Shown here: piece after piece, positions 7,985 to 17,185 of the stretch
Layout: each line of letters starts with the position of its first letter
How positions within the stretch are numbered: position 1 is the stretch's first letter
Assembly (NCBI GenBank): GCA_030679915.1
Contig: JAUXRY010000041.1
Location: 37,818-101,817, forward strand
Length of the DNA stretch: 64,000 nt
DNA from: Thiobacillus sp.
GTDB taxonomy: Bacteria > Pseudomonadota > Gammaproteobacteria > Burkholderiales > Thiobacillaceae
Direction: 5' to 3'
Notes under the pieces: model-generated
Databases searched by the model: none
Told to the model about the DNA's origin: nothing
Seen by the model: only the letters and a program-made list of their open reading frames with translations
Program-made: the position numbers and the translations under genes

Positions 7985-8012
7985 CAAAAAACCCGGCACA
8001 AGGCCGGGTTTT
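7985..8012 (-). terminator. Intrinsic terminator after typA
   Basis: CCCGGC and GCCGGG pair around ACAAG, flanked by A and T runs (six T in the minus-strand transcript). It lies about 40 bases past the typA stop and just before the rmuC start, so it separates the two units. Confidence 0.8.
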
Positions 8013-8049
8013 CTCGTCAGACTGAACCGGCTTGAGGCCGGGGTTCAGC

Positions 8050-9882
8050 TTAAGCTGACGCACGACCTGCACGCTTGCGCTCGTGTTCCAGCAAGAAGCG
8101 CTTGCGGATGCGGATCGATTTCGGCGTGAGTTCAACCAGTTCGTCGTCGTCGATGAACTCCACTGCAGATTCCAGCGTCAATTTGATCGGCGTGGTCAGG
8201 CGCACGGCTTCGTCGGTGCCGGAGGAGCGCACGTTGGTGAGCTGTTTGCCCTTGATCGGATTGACCACAAGATCGTTGTCACGGCTGTGAATGCCAATGA
8301 TCATGCCTTCGTACAGTTTGTCTCCTGGGGAGACAAACATGCGGCCGCGATCTTCCAGTTTCCACAGTGCATAGGCAACGGCTTCGCCGTTGTCCTGGCT
8401 GACCAGCACGCCGTTGTGACGGCCGGGCAAGTCGTCTTTCACCGGGCCGTAGTCATCGAACACGTGGCTCATCAGGCCCGTGCCGCGCGTCATGGTCATG
8501 AAGTCGGACTGGAAGCCGATCAGGCCACGTGCAGGAATGTGGTACTCCAGGCGGGTACGGCCCTGGCCGTCGGATTCCATGTTGGTGAGTTCGCCACGGC
8601 GGCGGCCGATCTCTTCCATGATCGTACCCTGGGTGTCGTCTTCGAGGTCGATGGTGAGGTTTTCATACGGCTCGCATTTTTCGCCGTTGATTTCCTTGTA
8701 CACGACGCGCGGTTTGCCGACGGCCAGTTCGAAGCCTTCGCGACGCATGTTTTCCAGCAGGATGGTGAGGTGCAGTTCGCCACGACCCGAGACGCGGAAC
8801 ACATCGGCGTCACCGGTCTCGTCGACGCGCAGGGCGACGTTGACCAGCAGTTCTTTCTTCAGTCGCTCGCGGATCTGGCGACTGGTGACGAACTTGCCTT
8901 CGGTGCCGGCCAGAGGGGAGGCATTGACCATGAAGTCCATGTTCAGCGTGGGTTCGTCCACCGGCATCACCGGCAGGCCCACCGGATTTTCGCGGTCGCA
9001 GACCGTGACGCCGATGCCGATGTCGTCCAGACCCGAAATGATGATGATGTCGCCGGCTTCGGCTTCTTCCACCGGTACGCGCTCCAGGCCCTTGAAGCCA
9101 AGCACCTGGTTGACACGCCCACTCGCGACTTGTTCTTCGTGATTCATCACCACCACCGACATGCCGGGCTTGATGCGACCGTTCAGTACGCGACCGACGC
9201 CGAGACGACCGGTGTAGGTTGAGTAGTCGAGTGCGGCGATTTGCAATTGCAGCGGCGCATCGGGCGAACCGGGCGGGGTGGGGACGTGTGCGATCACGGT
9301 GTCGAACAGGGTCGTCATGTTGTCGGCCGAACCGCCTTCGGAGGGCGCGTCCTTCAGATCAAGACAGGCCCAGCCATTGAGGCCCGACGCGTAGATGATG
9401 GGAAAGTCGAGCTGTTCATCGGTGGCGTGGAGTTTTTCGAACAGGTCGAAGGTTTGATCGACGACCCAGTTCGGGCGCGCACCCGGACGGTCCACCTTGT
9501 TGATCACGACAATCGGCTTCAAGCCCAGTGCCAGCGCTTTTTTGGTCACGAAGCGGGTCTGCGGCATCGGGCCTTCGACCGCATCAACCAGCAGTACCAC
9601 ACCATCGACCATGCCGAGCACGCGCTCGACTTCACCGCCGAAGTCGGCGTGGCCGGGGGTGTCGACGATGTTGATGTGGTATTCGCCATACATGATGGCG
9701 GTGTTTTTCGCCAAAATGGTGATCCCGCGTTCTCGCTCCAGATCGTTGGAGTCCATGACCCGCTCGTCAACTGCCTGGTTGTCGCGGAACGTGCCGGATT
9801 GTTTGAGCAGCTGGTCGACCAGCGTGGTTTTGCCGTGGTCGACGTGCGCGATGATGGCGATATTACGGAGCTTGCGGGACAT
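8050..9882 (-). CDS. typA: Ribosome-associated GTPase TypA/BipA
   Basis: 610 residues, full family length. The GTPase domain carries [10 protein letters not shown] (residues 12-21), the DTPGHADF switch and [10 protein letters not shown]. Elongation-factor domains II, III and V follow, then the TypA-specific C-terminal domain ([30 protein letters not shown]). TypA is a translational GTPase used in 50S assembly, cold growth and stress. An extended -10 promoter lies 30 bases upstream and a clear terminator follows, so it is probably a single-gene unit. Confidence 0.97.
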   Translation of the reverse strand: MSRKLRNIAIIAHVDHGKTTLVDQLLKQSGTFRDNQAVDERVMDSNDLERERGITILAKNTAIMYGEYHINIVDTPGHADFGGEVERVLGMVDGVVLLVDAVEGPMPQTRFVTKKALALGLKPIVVINKVDRPGARPNWVVDQTFDLFEKLHATDEQLDFPIIYASGLNGWACLDLKDAPSEGGSADNMTTLFDTVIAHVPTPPGSPDAPLQLQIAALDYSTYTGRLGVGRVLNGRIKPGMSVVVMNHEEQVASGRVNQVLGFKGLERVPVEEAEAGDIIIISGLDDIGIGVTVCDRENPVGLPVMPVDEPTLNMDFMVNASPLAGTEGKFVTSRQIRERLKKELLVNVALRVDETGDADVFRVSGRGELHLTILLENMRREGFELAVGKPRVVYKEINGEKCEPYENLTIDLEDDTQGTIMEEIGRRRGELTNMESDGQGRTRLEYHIPARGLIGFQSDFMTMTRGTGLMSHVFDDYGPVKDDLPGRHNGVLVSQDNGEAVAYALWKLEDRGRMFVSPGDKLYEGMIIGIHSRDNDLVVNPIKGKQLTNVRSSGTDEAVRLTTPIKLTLESAVEFIDDDELVELTPKSIRIRKRFLLEHERKRAGRASA

Positions 9883-9911
9883 GATGGGATGCCGATTGCG
9901 GGAAACCCAGC

Positions 9912-9920
9912 ATTATATCA
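9912..9920 (-). promoter_or_regulatory. Extended -10 promoter for typA
   Basis: On the minus strand the sequence TGATATAAT gives a perfect TATAAT with the TG of an extended -10 one base upstream. It ends 30 bases before the typA ATG. No good -35 box is visible, as is common for extended -10 promoters. Confidence 0.6.
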
Positions 9921-9934
9921 TGGTTGTATATCCC

Positions 9935-11191
9935 TTATTGGGTCAGCGGATGGATGGCAAGGCGCGAGTCGATGCGGGCGAGGATTTTTTGATAGCGAGA
10001 GCTGCCAACCTGACCAAAGCGGCGCTCAAATTCGGCTTGTGGCATGAATTCCGGCAGATTTCGAAAGTCCGGCAACAAGTCTGCATCGCTGCGTGCTGTG
10101 GCTAGTTTCTGCTGGATACGTACGGCGGAATCTCCGGTAGCCAGCTCTCCAAGCCTGACGCCGGCATGATTGGCAGCCAGGTCAGTAAAGCTGAAGCCGG
10201 AGCCTTTGGTGGCATCTTCTTCTTCCTTGATCAGGCCAATCGCGTTGGCCATCCGGCTGCTGCCATTGACAGTGAGCGCGGCTGAAATCATGAAGTGTTC
10301 AGCAAAGTCACGCCGCGCATACAGTGACAGCAGCACGCGTGGTGCACGGCGGATTGATTTGCTGTCGCTTTCCAGCAGGCGGGTCAAGCTGATGCCTGAC
10401 AGATAAGCGGCGACAGCAGTGAGCGCGGCACGGTTTTCTTCGGCGGCATTTTTGCCAAGTGCACTGGCATGGGCAAACAGCGGCGCAATCACCTGCACCA
10501 GCGGCACTGTGCTGCCTTGCGGGTAGCGTTTCACCAGCGCATCAAGTTGTCCCGCATACGCAATCATGCGTGCCTGGTCCTCTGGCGCGATCAGGAGGTC
10601 GGCGCTTTTGCGTTCGATCCGGGTCAGAAGTTCGGGTTGCCAGCGATAATCCAGCGTGGCCTGGTTTTCTCTGAAACTCACCTTGGAAAAGGCGTCAACC
10701 AGGGCCGCATAGGTTGGATCACGCCGTAGCCAGGTATGGATCAAGCGGGCTGTCCAGTCAGCGAGGAAGCCTGGCAGGGGCAAGTTGCCTAGTTGCAGGC
10801 TCTGAATTCGTATGCCACCTGGCACATCTGCGACTTCGGCAGTGATGTTAAGGAAGCGTCCAAAGGGATTCGTCGGCATCGTGAGCGTGGCGGTGAGCGT
10901 GGCCAGGCCGGGCGTAATCTCAGCGGCAATGCCGCTGACACGGCGTAGTTCGACCGCGTAATTCAGCAATCGATTGAGTTCGGTTTCGTCCAGCTGGATG
11001 CTGTACACCACATCCGGTGTCTTGCTGCGCGGGTCGTGTTTCTGAAATAGCGACTTGATCCACGCGAGGTCGGTGCGATGAAATTCGGCGGGGGGTTCGA
11101 TCGCCGGTTTGTTTTCCAGCATTAACCAGGGCAGCACGGTAAACGCACCCAGCACAGCAAGCAGCACACTCCAGCCTATGAGTCGTTTCAT
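9935..11191 (-). CDS. Uncharacterised membrane-anchored protein
   Basis: 418 residues, not recognised. One N-terminal membrane helix ([21 protein letters not shown]) leaves the rest outside the cytoplasm. The mature part has an Ile/Leu/Thr-rich beta stretch ([20 protein letters not shown], then [20 protein letters not shown]), reminiscent of lipid-binding beta folds that contact membranes, and then a mostly helical half with repeated Ala/Leu/Arg segments. The ending [20 protein letters not shown] looks like a conserved domain tail. The truncated haemoglobin gene ends 4 bases upstream, so the two are co-transcribed and perhaps also with purT. No function can be given. Confidence 0.75.
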   Translation of the reverse strand: MKRLIGWSVLLAVLGAFTVLPWLMLENKPAIEPPAEFHRTDLAWIKSLFQKHDPRSKTPDVVYSIQLDETELNRLLNYAVELRRVSGIAAEITPGLATLTATLTMPTNPFGRFLNITAEVADVPGGIRIQSLQLGNLPLPGFLADWTARLIHTWLRRDPTYAALVDAFSKVSFRENQATLDYRWQPELLTRIERKSADLLIAPEDQARMIAYAGQLDALVKRYPQGSTVPLVQVIAPLFAHASALGKNAAEENRAALTAVAAYLSGISLTRLLESDSKSIRRAPRVLLSLYARRDFAEHFMISAALTVNGSSRMANAIGLIKEEEDATKGSGFSFTDLAANHAGVRLGELATGDSAVRIQQKLATARSDADLLPDFRNLPEFMPQAEFERRFGQVGSSRYQKILARIDSRLAIHPLTQ

Positions 11192-11195
11192 CTTG

Positions 11196-11576
11196 TTATT
11201 GTTGCTGATTACGCATGAAATCGGCGGTTTTGAAAACAGCGGCAGTCAGTTCTTGCTGCATAGTTGCGTCCACGCCGACGTCCTGCATCGCACGCACCAT
11301 GCAGCCCATCCATTGATCGCGTTCGGATTCACCGATGGTAAAGGGCATGTGGCGACGACGCAGGAAAGGGTGGCCGAAACGGTCGGTGTATTCCGGTGGA
11401 CCACCAGTCCAGCCGCTCAGAAACCAGGCGAGCTTGTTACGCGACTCGGTGAGGTCTTCAGGATGCAATTTTCGGATGCCGTAGTAGTCAGGGTCTTCGT
11501 CCATCAGGTCATAGAAACGGTCGACTATTTTGCGGAGGACTTCACCGCCACCCAGGCGTTCGTAATGGGTTTGCAT
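11196..11576 (-). CDS. Group II truncated haemoglobin
   Basis: 126 residues, the size of 2-on-2 (truncated) haemoglobins. The sequence has LGGGEVLRKIVDRFYDLM for helices A-B, the group II segment FLSGWTGGPPEY followed by FGHPFLRRRHMPF (proximal His region), and the Trp at position G8 in ERDQWMGCM. Such proteins bind O2 or NO and are linked to NO detoxification or oxygen scavenging in aerobes. purT ends 18 bases upstream on the same strand and the unknown membrane protein starts 4 bases downstream, giving a probable three-gene unit with no obvious shared task. Confidence 0.88.
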   Translation of the reverse strand: MQTHYERLGGGEVLRKIVDRFYDLMDEDPDYYGIRKLHPEDLTESRNKLAWFLSGWTGGPPEYTDRFGHPFLRRRHMPFTIGESERDQWMGCMVRAMQDVGVDATMQQELTAAVFKTADFMRNQQQ

Positions 11577-11594
11577 GATTTGATTTTGTAATGC

Positions 11595-12791
11595 CTAAGT
11601 TTTTACGGGTTTGACGGTTGCAGCTGCAGCTTTGGCTCGCAGGCGTGCTTCGGCTATGGTATCAGCGGTGGCCAGTGCCACGCCCATGCGTCGTCGAACA
11701 AAAGCTTCCGGCTTGCCGAATAGCCGTAGATCGATCCCAGCCATGCGCATCGCATCATCAACCCCTTCGTAAGCAATGCCGCTTGCGTCCATGCCACCGT
11801 AGATCACTGCCGATGCGCCGGGTTCGCGCAGCGACACGTCGACCGGCAAGCCGAGAATCGCGCGCGCGTGCAGTTCGAATTCATTCTGGCGCTGCGTGGC
11901 CATGGTGACCATGCCGGTGTCATGCGGTCGTGGGCTGACTTCGGAAAGCCATACGGTATCGCCCTTGACAAACAATTCCACGCCGAACAGACCACGTCCG
12001 CCAAGGTTGCCGGTGACTGCAGCAGCGATGTCCTGCGCGCGCTGCAGCGCAGCGGCAGACATCGGTTGGGGTTGCCACGACTCGACGTAATCGCCTTTTA
12101 CCTGAACATGCCCGATGGGCGCGCAAAAGTGCGTTTCCACCCGGCCCGAGCTGTCGAGTGCTCGCACAGTCAGCAGCGTGATTTCGTAATCGAAATCGAT
12201 CATGCCTTCGACAATGACACGCCCTTTGTCCACCCGGCCGCCACTGGCTGCACAGTCCCATGCAGCTTGCAACTGGTTCGCTTCGTCTACTCTTGACTGG
12301 CCCTTGCCGGACGACGACATCACCGGTTTGATGATGACCGGGAACCCCAGCTTGTCGGCTGCGGCCGTCATTTCGACCAGACTATTGGCGAACACATACG
12401 GCGAGGTCGGCAGCCCAAGTGTCTCGGCGACCAGCCGGCGGATACCCTCGCGGTTCATGGTGAGGTGGGTGGCACGTGCGGTGGGGATGACGTGGGCCAG
12501 TCCGTCAGCTTCTATTTCCAGAAGGGTTTCAGTGGCGATGGCCTCAATTTCCGGCACCACCCAATGCGGTTTCTCCGCTTCGATCAGTGCGCGCAGGGCT
12601 GCGCCGTCGCTCATGTCGATCACGTGTGCGCGATGCGCAACCTGATGACCTGGCGCGTTAGCGTAGCGGTCCACCGCGATGACTTCCACGCCCAGGCGTT
12701 GCAGCGCAATGATGACTTCCTTGCCGAGTTCACCTGCGCCCAGCAGCATGACGCGGGTGGCGGAGGGCGAGAGCGGGGTACCGAGGCGCAT
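11595..12791 (-). CDS. purT: Formate-dependent GAR transformylase 2, PurT
   Basis: 398 residues, normal for PurT, an ATP-grasp enzyme that uses formate and ATP to make formyl-GAR in purine synthesis without folate. Visible are the N-terminal nucleotide fold ([20 protein letters not shown]), the ATP-grasp segments ([33 protein letters not shown]) and the C-terminal domain. The start is [11 protein letters not shown], preceded by AGGACACC; a 52-codon upstream extension would run through repeat copy A and is rejected. Formate from other reactions could supply it. Confidence 0.95.
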   Translation of the reverse strand: MRLGTPLSPSATRVMLLGAGELGKEVIIALQRLGVEVIAVDRYANAPGHQVAHRAHVIDMSDGAALRALIEAEKPHWVVPEIEAIATETLLEIEADGLAHVIPTARATHLTMNREGIRRLVAETLGLPTSPYVFANSLVEMTAAADKLGFPVIIKPVMSSSGKGQSRVDEANQLQAAWDCAASGGRVDKGRVIVEGMIDFDYEITLLTVRALDSSGRVETHFCAPIGHVQVKGDYVESWQPQPMSAAALQRAQDIAAAVTGNLGGRGLFGVELFVKGDTVWLSEVSPRPHDTGMVTMATQRQNEFELHARAILGLPVDVSLREPGASAVIYGGMDASGIAYEGVDDAMRMAGIDLRLFGKPEAFVRRRMGVALATADTIAEARLRAKAAAATVKPVKT

Positions 12792-12862
12792 GAGGTGGGT
12801 GTCCTGAAAGGGGGGTAGGGGGATTTTAGCTTGGGTGGGGGTGTTTCGTTGGGCTGAGGGGC

Positions 12863-13170
12863 GTTGGCCGGGGGTAGCCCGGCGGCTAGTTACTTTCTTT
12901 TGGTTTCGCCAAAAGAAAGTAACCAAAGAAAAGGCGACCCCGCTCATCCCCGAAACCCCGAAAACTGAGCCTGCCGGGTGGGCGTCAAAGAACTCGCCCC
13001 GCTTTTGTAATGCTTAATTGATTTTTGTGAGCGGGGCTCAAACACCTTTGCCGCTGATCCACCCGACAGACTCAATTTTCGGCGGGGTTGAGAGGGGATG
13101 AAAGTCAAAACCAGAGCGCTGGTGACGGGACGGTTTGTACGCTGGTGTTACGACGGACTTCCGGCGCAAT
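12863..13170 (-). repeat. Structured dispersed element, copy A
   Basis: First of three homologous elements (with 14111-14416 and 63486-63750). Read on the minus strand it contains, in order, an ATTGCGC-type end, a long imperfect inverted repeat (arms 13059-13082 and 12958-12981), an inner GCCCCGC/GCGGGGC stem, a 15-bp perfect hairpin (12889-12923, GTTACTTTCTTTTGG and its complement) and a GCCGGG/CCCGGC stem (12867-12883). It lies between the purT start and the end of the lipoprotein gene. I find no convincing protein gene in it; short frames differ between copies by frameshifts. Possible readings are a MITE or REP-like element, or a structured RNA. Confidence 0.85.
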
Positions 13171-13246
13171 GCGCTTCGCTACTTTATGCCAGACATCGCA
13201 CGATTTACGTGCCGAGATGGATTTGGCTATCTATCTGTCTCCTTTG

Positions 13247-14035
13247 TTATTTGGCAACAACGGAATCGACAAATTGGGTTACGGCGTGATGCACCTGTTG
13301 CCAATTAGATAACCATATGCCACCGTCAAATCCATATGTCACGGAGAACCCTCTTAACGCTTGGTAGGTTGTAGCGCAATGAGTCGGTTCGTCCACGTAC
13401 CCTTTGCGGTCATATCTAGGTTCACAATGAAAAACCAAAGAACCGCCCTTTGGAGTTTTCATGCCTGTGGCGAGATAGAACAAATGTGCATCGCCAGGAT
13501 TTTTCCTGTCCGCAAAAATGAATTCCTTTAGACCGAGTCCTTGCATGTCCCGCTGACTACGTAAGATGGATTTTTGTTTGGCAATCACATCCTCAGATGG
13601 TTTCTCCATGTAACCATATGAAATTTGAACACGAATGCCTGGCCCACTCCCTCTAGTACCAAATGGGTCGGGACCGGGCCGGAAAAAATGGTCGCCATCA
13701 AGATAGAAAGCCACCCTATCCGCCTGCCCCTTAACAATCGGCGTGGCCGCCTTTTCGTATTTCCCTTGTTCCATCCCTTCCTTGGTTGAGAGCGTCATCG
13801 CCGAGCCGTCAACTGATCTGTAAGTTTCTTGGGAGGTATACGGATTCAACCCCACCCCCGCCGGAAACCGGAACAACGTGCCCCCAATGCGCAGTTCGTT
13901 GACCTGCTCCGGAACGATGCCGTGCGCTGCAAAATAAGCTTCGGTGTTCTCCTGCAATTCTGGCTTCTTGCTGGTCTGTTTTCCGCAGCCTGCGGCCAGT
14001 GCGGCAATCAATGCTATCAGTAGTAATCGCCTCAT
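13247..14035 (-). CDS. Uncharacterised lipoprotein between inverted repeats
   Basis: 262 residues. A lipoprotein signal (LLLIALIAALAAGC, Cys17) is preceded by a good ribosome site (GAGGAAAC). The mature part is mixed alpha/beta with segments LRIGGTLFRFPAGVGLNPY, DRVAFYLDGDHFF and FHCEPRYDRKGY, none of which I can assign to a family. It has two conspicuous late Cys residues (FHCEP and THCATT) that could form a disulphide. Base composition looks more AT-rich than the flanking housekeeping genes. It is bracketed by two inverted copies of the dispersed element, which suggests arrival as a cassette. Function unknown. Confidence 0.75.
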   Translation of the reverse strand: MRRLLLIALIAALAAGCGKQTSKKPELQENTEAYFAAHGIVPEQVNELRIGGTLFRFPAGVGLNPYTSQETYRSVDGSAMTLSTKEGMEQGKYEKAATPIVKGQADRVAFYLDGDHFFRPGPDPFGTRGSGPGIRVQISYGYMEKPSEDVIAKQKSILRSQRDMQGLGLKEFIFADRKNPGDAHLFYLATGMKTPKGGSLVFHCEPRYDRKGYVDEPTHCATTYQALRGFSVTYGFDGGIWLSNWQQVHHAVTQFVDSVVAK

Positions 14036-14110
14036 GCTGTTTCCTCATATTCCAAATCATTCATTGCTCGGCCCTTTACTAATCTGCGTAAGACGCATTA
14101 TCCGCAGGTG

Positions 14111-14416
14111 TATTGCGCTGGGTGTGCGTCGCAGCAACAGCGTGCAAACCGTGCCGTCACCTCTGACCTGGTTTTGATTTTCAGCCCCTCTCGGCCCCGC
14201 CGGAAATTGAGTCTGTCGGGTGGATCAGCGGCAAAGGTGTTTGAGCTCTGCTCACAAAAAATCAAATTAAAAACAGCAAAAGCAGGGCGAGTTCTTTGCC
14301 GCCCACCCGGCAGGCTCGATTTTCGGGAATTCGGGGATGTCGGGGTCGCCTTCTTTTGGTTACTTTTCTTGGCGAGACAAGAAAAGTAACTAGCCGCCGG
14401 GCTACCCCCGGCCAAC
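14111..14416 (+). repeat. Structured dispersed element, copy B (inverted)
   Basis: Same element as copy A, in the opposite orientation. Plus-strand parts: long arms 14200-14223 and 14303-14326, extended inward by GCGGCAAAG (14228-14236) and CTTTGCCGC (14294-14302); an inner stem GCTCTGC/GCAGGGC (14245-14251, 14282-14288); a 13-bp perfect hairpin (14359-14390, GTTACTTTTCTTG); and a GC-rich stem at the end. Compared with copy A, the small hairpin has changed on both arms so that pairing is kept. Together with copy A it frames the lipoprotein gene. Confidence 0.85.
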
Positions 14417-14469
14417 GGACAGTAGCCAAGTAAAAACCTCCCGGAAAACCCACAATCACTCCAAACGCT

Positions 14470-15024
14470 TCAAGCCTCCATCCCCCGCACCCGCTCCCAT
14501 TCAAAACACACCCCGGGATCCGTCTTCCGCCCCGGCGCAATCTCGCTATGCCCTACCACCGCCCGTATCGGATAAGCCTGTTTAAGCGATTGCAGTAGCG
14601 GAATCAGGCTGGTGTACTGCGCCTCGGTGAAGGGCAGATCATCCGTGCCTTCCAGCTCGATCCCGATGGAAAAATCGTTACATCGCTCACAACCGTGCCA
14701 ACTTGAAACACCCGCGTGCCAGGCGCGCAGGCTACACGGCACGAACTGGATCAGGGAGCCGTCGCGGCGGATGAAAAAATGCGCGGATACCTTGATGTCA
14801 CGTATCGACTGGTAATACGGGTTTGCGTCCCAGTCGAGCTGGTTGGTGAAAAGCTCAATCACCGCATCGCCATCGAATACGCCCGGCGGCAGCGAAATGT
14901 TGTGGACAACGATGAGTTCGATGGCCCTGCCTTCTGGTCGCATGTCGCAATTGGGCGAGGGCAGTTGGCGTGCAGTGGATAGCCAGCCAGCCATATCGAG
15001 TGTGAAGGGAGCGGGATGCGACAT
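14470..15024 (-). CDS. ampD: 1,6-anhydro-N-acetylmuramyl-L-alanine amidase AmpD
   Basis: 184 residues, cytosolic zinc amidase that removes the peptide from anhydro-muropeptides during peptidoglycan recycling. Zinc ligands are visible as His41 (LIVVHNISLP), His159 (VVGHSEIAPGRKTDPG) and Asp169. The N terminus lacks a signal peptide, as expected for AmpD rather than AmiD. Loss of AmpD induces AmpC beta-lactamase in bacteria with AmpR; no such genes are seen here. hpt starts divergently about 107 bases away. Confidence 0.94.
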   Translation of the reverse strand: MSHPAPFTLDMAGWLSTARQLPSPNCDMRPEGRAIELIVVHNISLPPGVFDGDAVIELFTNQLDWDANPYYQSIRDIKVSAHFFIRRDGSLIQFVPCSLRAWHAGVSSWHGCERCNDFSIGIELEGTDDLPFTEAQYTSLIPLLQSLKQAYPIRAVVGHSEIAPGRKTDPGVCFEWERVRGMEA

Positions 15025-15131
15025 GGCTCAAGCTTACTCGAGCCGGAGCACGTCTGGAAAGCCTCTTTGCTGTCACGGCCTGCCCGTGATTGCAGGTAAA
15101 CTGCGGACTTTCCCAGATTCACAGGTGGGCC

Positions 15132-15677
15132 ATGACCCGGCTTGAAGCGCAACAACTGCTGGACCATGCCGAGCTCATTGCGTCAGAGGACGAGGTACAG
15201 GCGGTGCTTGATCGTCTTGCAGATGAAATTTCGCATGTCCTTACTGAGGCGTTTCCGCTGGTGCTCCCGGTCATGGGCGGCGCGGTGGTATTCGCCGGCC
15301 AACTGCTGCCGAAGTTGCGTTTTCCACTGGAGTTTGATTATTTGCACGTCACCCGTTATCGCGGCAACACCACCGGCGCCGAGGTGGAATGGCGCGTGTT
15401 GCCCGGGCAAAACGTGGTGGGCCGCAATGTGCTGGTGCTGGACGACATTCTGGACGAGGGGGAAACCCTGGCTGCGATCCGTGACAAGCTCCTGAGCATG
15501 GGAGCGGCGCGCGTATGGTCGGCCGTACTGGCCGACAAGGACAATGGACTGGATAAACCGATCCAGGCCGATTTTGTGGGGCTGCGTGTGCCCAATCGCT
15601 ATGTGTTCGGCTGCGGCATGGACGCCTATGGACTGTGGCGCAACCTGCCTGCTATTTACGCTTTAAAGGACCAATAA
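15132..15677 (+). CDS. hpt: Hypoxanthine-guanine phosphoribosyltransferase
   Basis: 181 residues from the ATG preceded by AGGTGGG. The PRPP-binding motif is VLVLDDILDEGETL (about residues 100-113) and a PPi-loop-like segment lies at residues 47-55. It should convert hypoxanthine or guanine plus PRPP to IMP or GMP. The next gene, a purine nucleoside phosphorylase family member, begins one base after the stop, so together they can cleave methylthioinosine and recapture the hypoxanthine. Confidence 0.88.
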   Translation: MTRLEAQQLLDHAELIASEDEVQAVLDRLADEISHVLTEAFPLVLPVMGGAVVFAGQLLPKLRFPLEFDYLHVTRYRGNTTGAEVEWRVLPGQNVVGRNVLVLDDILDEGETLAAIRDKLLSMGAARVWSAVLADKDNGLDKPIQADFVGLRVPNRYVFGCGMDAYGLWRNLPAIYALKDQ

Positions 15678-15678
15678 C

Positions 15679-16440
15679 ATGCTAGGCATCATCGGCGGCA
15701 CCGGGCTGACCCAGCTCGCCAATCTTGAAATCACCCATCGCAAAGTGGCACGCACGCCTTACGGAGAAGCCTCCGGCGCACTGACCTTTGGTCATATCTG
15801 TGACCAGGAAGTGATTTTTCTGGCACGCCATGGCTACGGCCACACGATTCCCCCACATGAAGTGAACTACCGGGCCAACCTGTGGGCGCTCAAGGACCAT
15901 GGCGTCGACCGCGTGGTGTCGGTAGCTACCGTCGGCGGAATCCATCCTGAGCTGATCCCCGGTTCGCTGGTCATCCCCGATCAGATCATCGACTACACCT
16001 ATGGCCGGGCCACCTCGTTTTTTGTAGCAAGCGACAAACCCGTGACCCATCTGGATTTCACCTTTCCCTATTGTGATGCCATGCGCGAAGCCCTGCTGCA
16101 GGCTGCAACCAGCGCAGGCATCAGCTTGCGTAATGGTGGTGTGTATGGCGCGGTGCAGGGGCCGCGGTTGGAAACGGCGGCAGAAATCAATCGCATGGAG
16201 CGCGATGGTGCAGACATGGTGGGCATGACCGGCATGCCGGAGGCTTATCTGGCGCGCGAGCTTGAGCTTTGCTATGCAACCGTGGGCGCGGTCGTGAACC
16301 ATGCTGCCGGGCGTGGCCTGTCGGCGGAAGGCATTCAGATGGAGGAAATCCAGCCTTTGCTGGGTGAAGTGATGTCGCAGGTACGGCACCTGCTCGAACA
16401 GCTGGTGACCACTGGTTCCGCCGGATTGTGCGAGGTTTAA
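15679..16440 (+). CDS. S-methyl-5'-thioinosine phosphorylase (MTAP/PNP family)
   Basis: 253 residues of the purine nucleoside phosphorylase class 2 family. Motifs are GIIGGTGL at the N terminus, ARHGYGHTIPPHEVNYRANL for phosphate and ribose contacts, and MVGMTGMPEAYLARELELCY near the base site. The HTIPPHEVNYRAN form and the short length fit methylthioinosine phosphorylase as described in Pseudomonas, which salvages deaminated methylthioadenosine from polyamine synthesis. Methylthioadenosine phosphorylase is the alternative. hpt directly upstream would use the hypoxanthine released. Confidence 0.8.
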   Translation: MLGIIGGTGLTQLANLEITHRKVARTPYGEASGALTFGHICDQEVIFLARHGYGHTIPPHEVNYRANLWALKDHGVDRVVSVATVGGIHPELIPGSLVIPDQIIDYTYGRATSFFVASDKPVTHLDFTFPYCDAMREALLQAATSAGISLRNGGVYGAVQGPRLETAAEINRMERDGADMVGMTGMPEAYLARELELCYATVGAVVNHAAGRGLSAEGIQMEEIQPLLGEVMSQVRHLLEQLVTTGSAGLCEV

Positions 16441-16444
16441 GCGC

Positions 16445-17185
16445 ATGGTGAAATCGGTTTCCATGAAGCTCAGTCGGGTATTGCGGTCGCAAGGATTTGG
16501 CTCACGCAAGGTGTGCGAGGCACGTGTGCTGGCAGGTGAGGTCGAGATCAACGGTGTGGTCTGTGACGATCCTGAGGTCGAAGTGGATCAGGTCGGGCTC
16601 GAACTCACGGTCGACGGTGTCACCTGGGCCTACCGTGAGAAGGCCTATGTGCTGGTGAACAAACCGGTTGGATACGAGTGTTCGCATCACCCCAGTCATC
16701 ATCGCAGTGTGTTTTCCCTGCTGCCAGCGCCGTTGTTACAACGGGGCGTGCAATGCATCGGCCGACTCGACCAGGACACCACCGGGTTGCTGCTGTTTTC
16801 CGACGATGGCCAGTTTATCCATCGCATGATTTCGCCGAAAAAAGGGGTGGCCAAGGTGTACCGCGCCACCTGTGCCGATCCACTTTCCGATGCCATGCTG
16901 GAGGCCTTGCGCAGTGGAGTGCTCCTTAACGACGAACCGGCGCCGATTGCTGCGCTGGCCTGCGAAGCGATCGATACCCATATCTTGAAACTCACCCTCG
17001 CCGAGGGTAAGTATCACCAGGTCAAGCGCATGATTGCGGCAACCGGAAACCGGGTGGTCAGCCTGCATCGCGAGGCCATAGGGCACTATGATTTGCCCGC
17101 AAACCTGGCGCCAGGCAAGTGGCGCTGGCTGGAAGACGACGATTTGAGCAAGCTGGAACAATCATGGCAATCCACGACGTCCTGA
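16445..17185 (+). CDS. rsuA: 16S rRNA pseudouridine synthase, RsuA family
   Basis: 246 residues (or 240 if the internal ATG at 16463 is used, which begins right at the S4 domain). Residues about 7-60 are an S4 RNA-binding domain ([17 protein letters not shown]). The catalytic segment is [17 protein letters not shown] with the nucleophilic Asp, and the family ending [20 protein letters not shown] follows. RsuA makes pseudouridine 516 in 16S rRNA; the RluE/RluB relatives act on 23S rRNA, so the target is inferred. The 3' end overlaps def by 22 bases. Confidence 0.87.
   Translation: MVKSVSMKLSRVLRSQGFGSRKVCEARVLAGEVEINGVVCDDPEVEVDQVGLELTVDGVTWAYREKAYVLVNKPVGYECSHHPSHHRSVFSLLPAPLLQRGVQCIGRLDQDTTGLLLFSDDGQFIHRMISPKKGVAKVYRATCADPLSDAMLEALRSGVLLNDEPAPIAALACEAIDTHILKLTLAEGKYHQVKRMIAATGNRVVSLHREAIGHYDLPANLAPGKWRWLEDDDLSKLEQSWQSTTS

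Noticed and set aside
8083..9222. 379-codon plus-strand frame opposite typA
   Set aside because: Antisense shadow of typA; codon pattern follows the third positions of the real gene.
12792..12947. 52-codon N-terminal extension of purT
   Set aside because: It runs through repeat copy A; normal PurT length and ribosome site support the start at 12791.
15682..16551. 289-codon minus-strand frame opposite the methylthioinosine phosphorylase gene
   Set aside because: Shadow frame with no ribosome site and no family resemblance.
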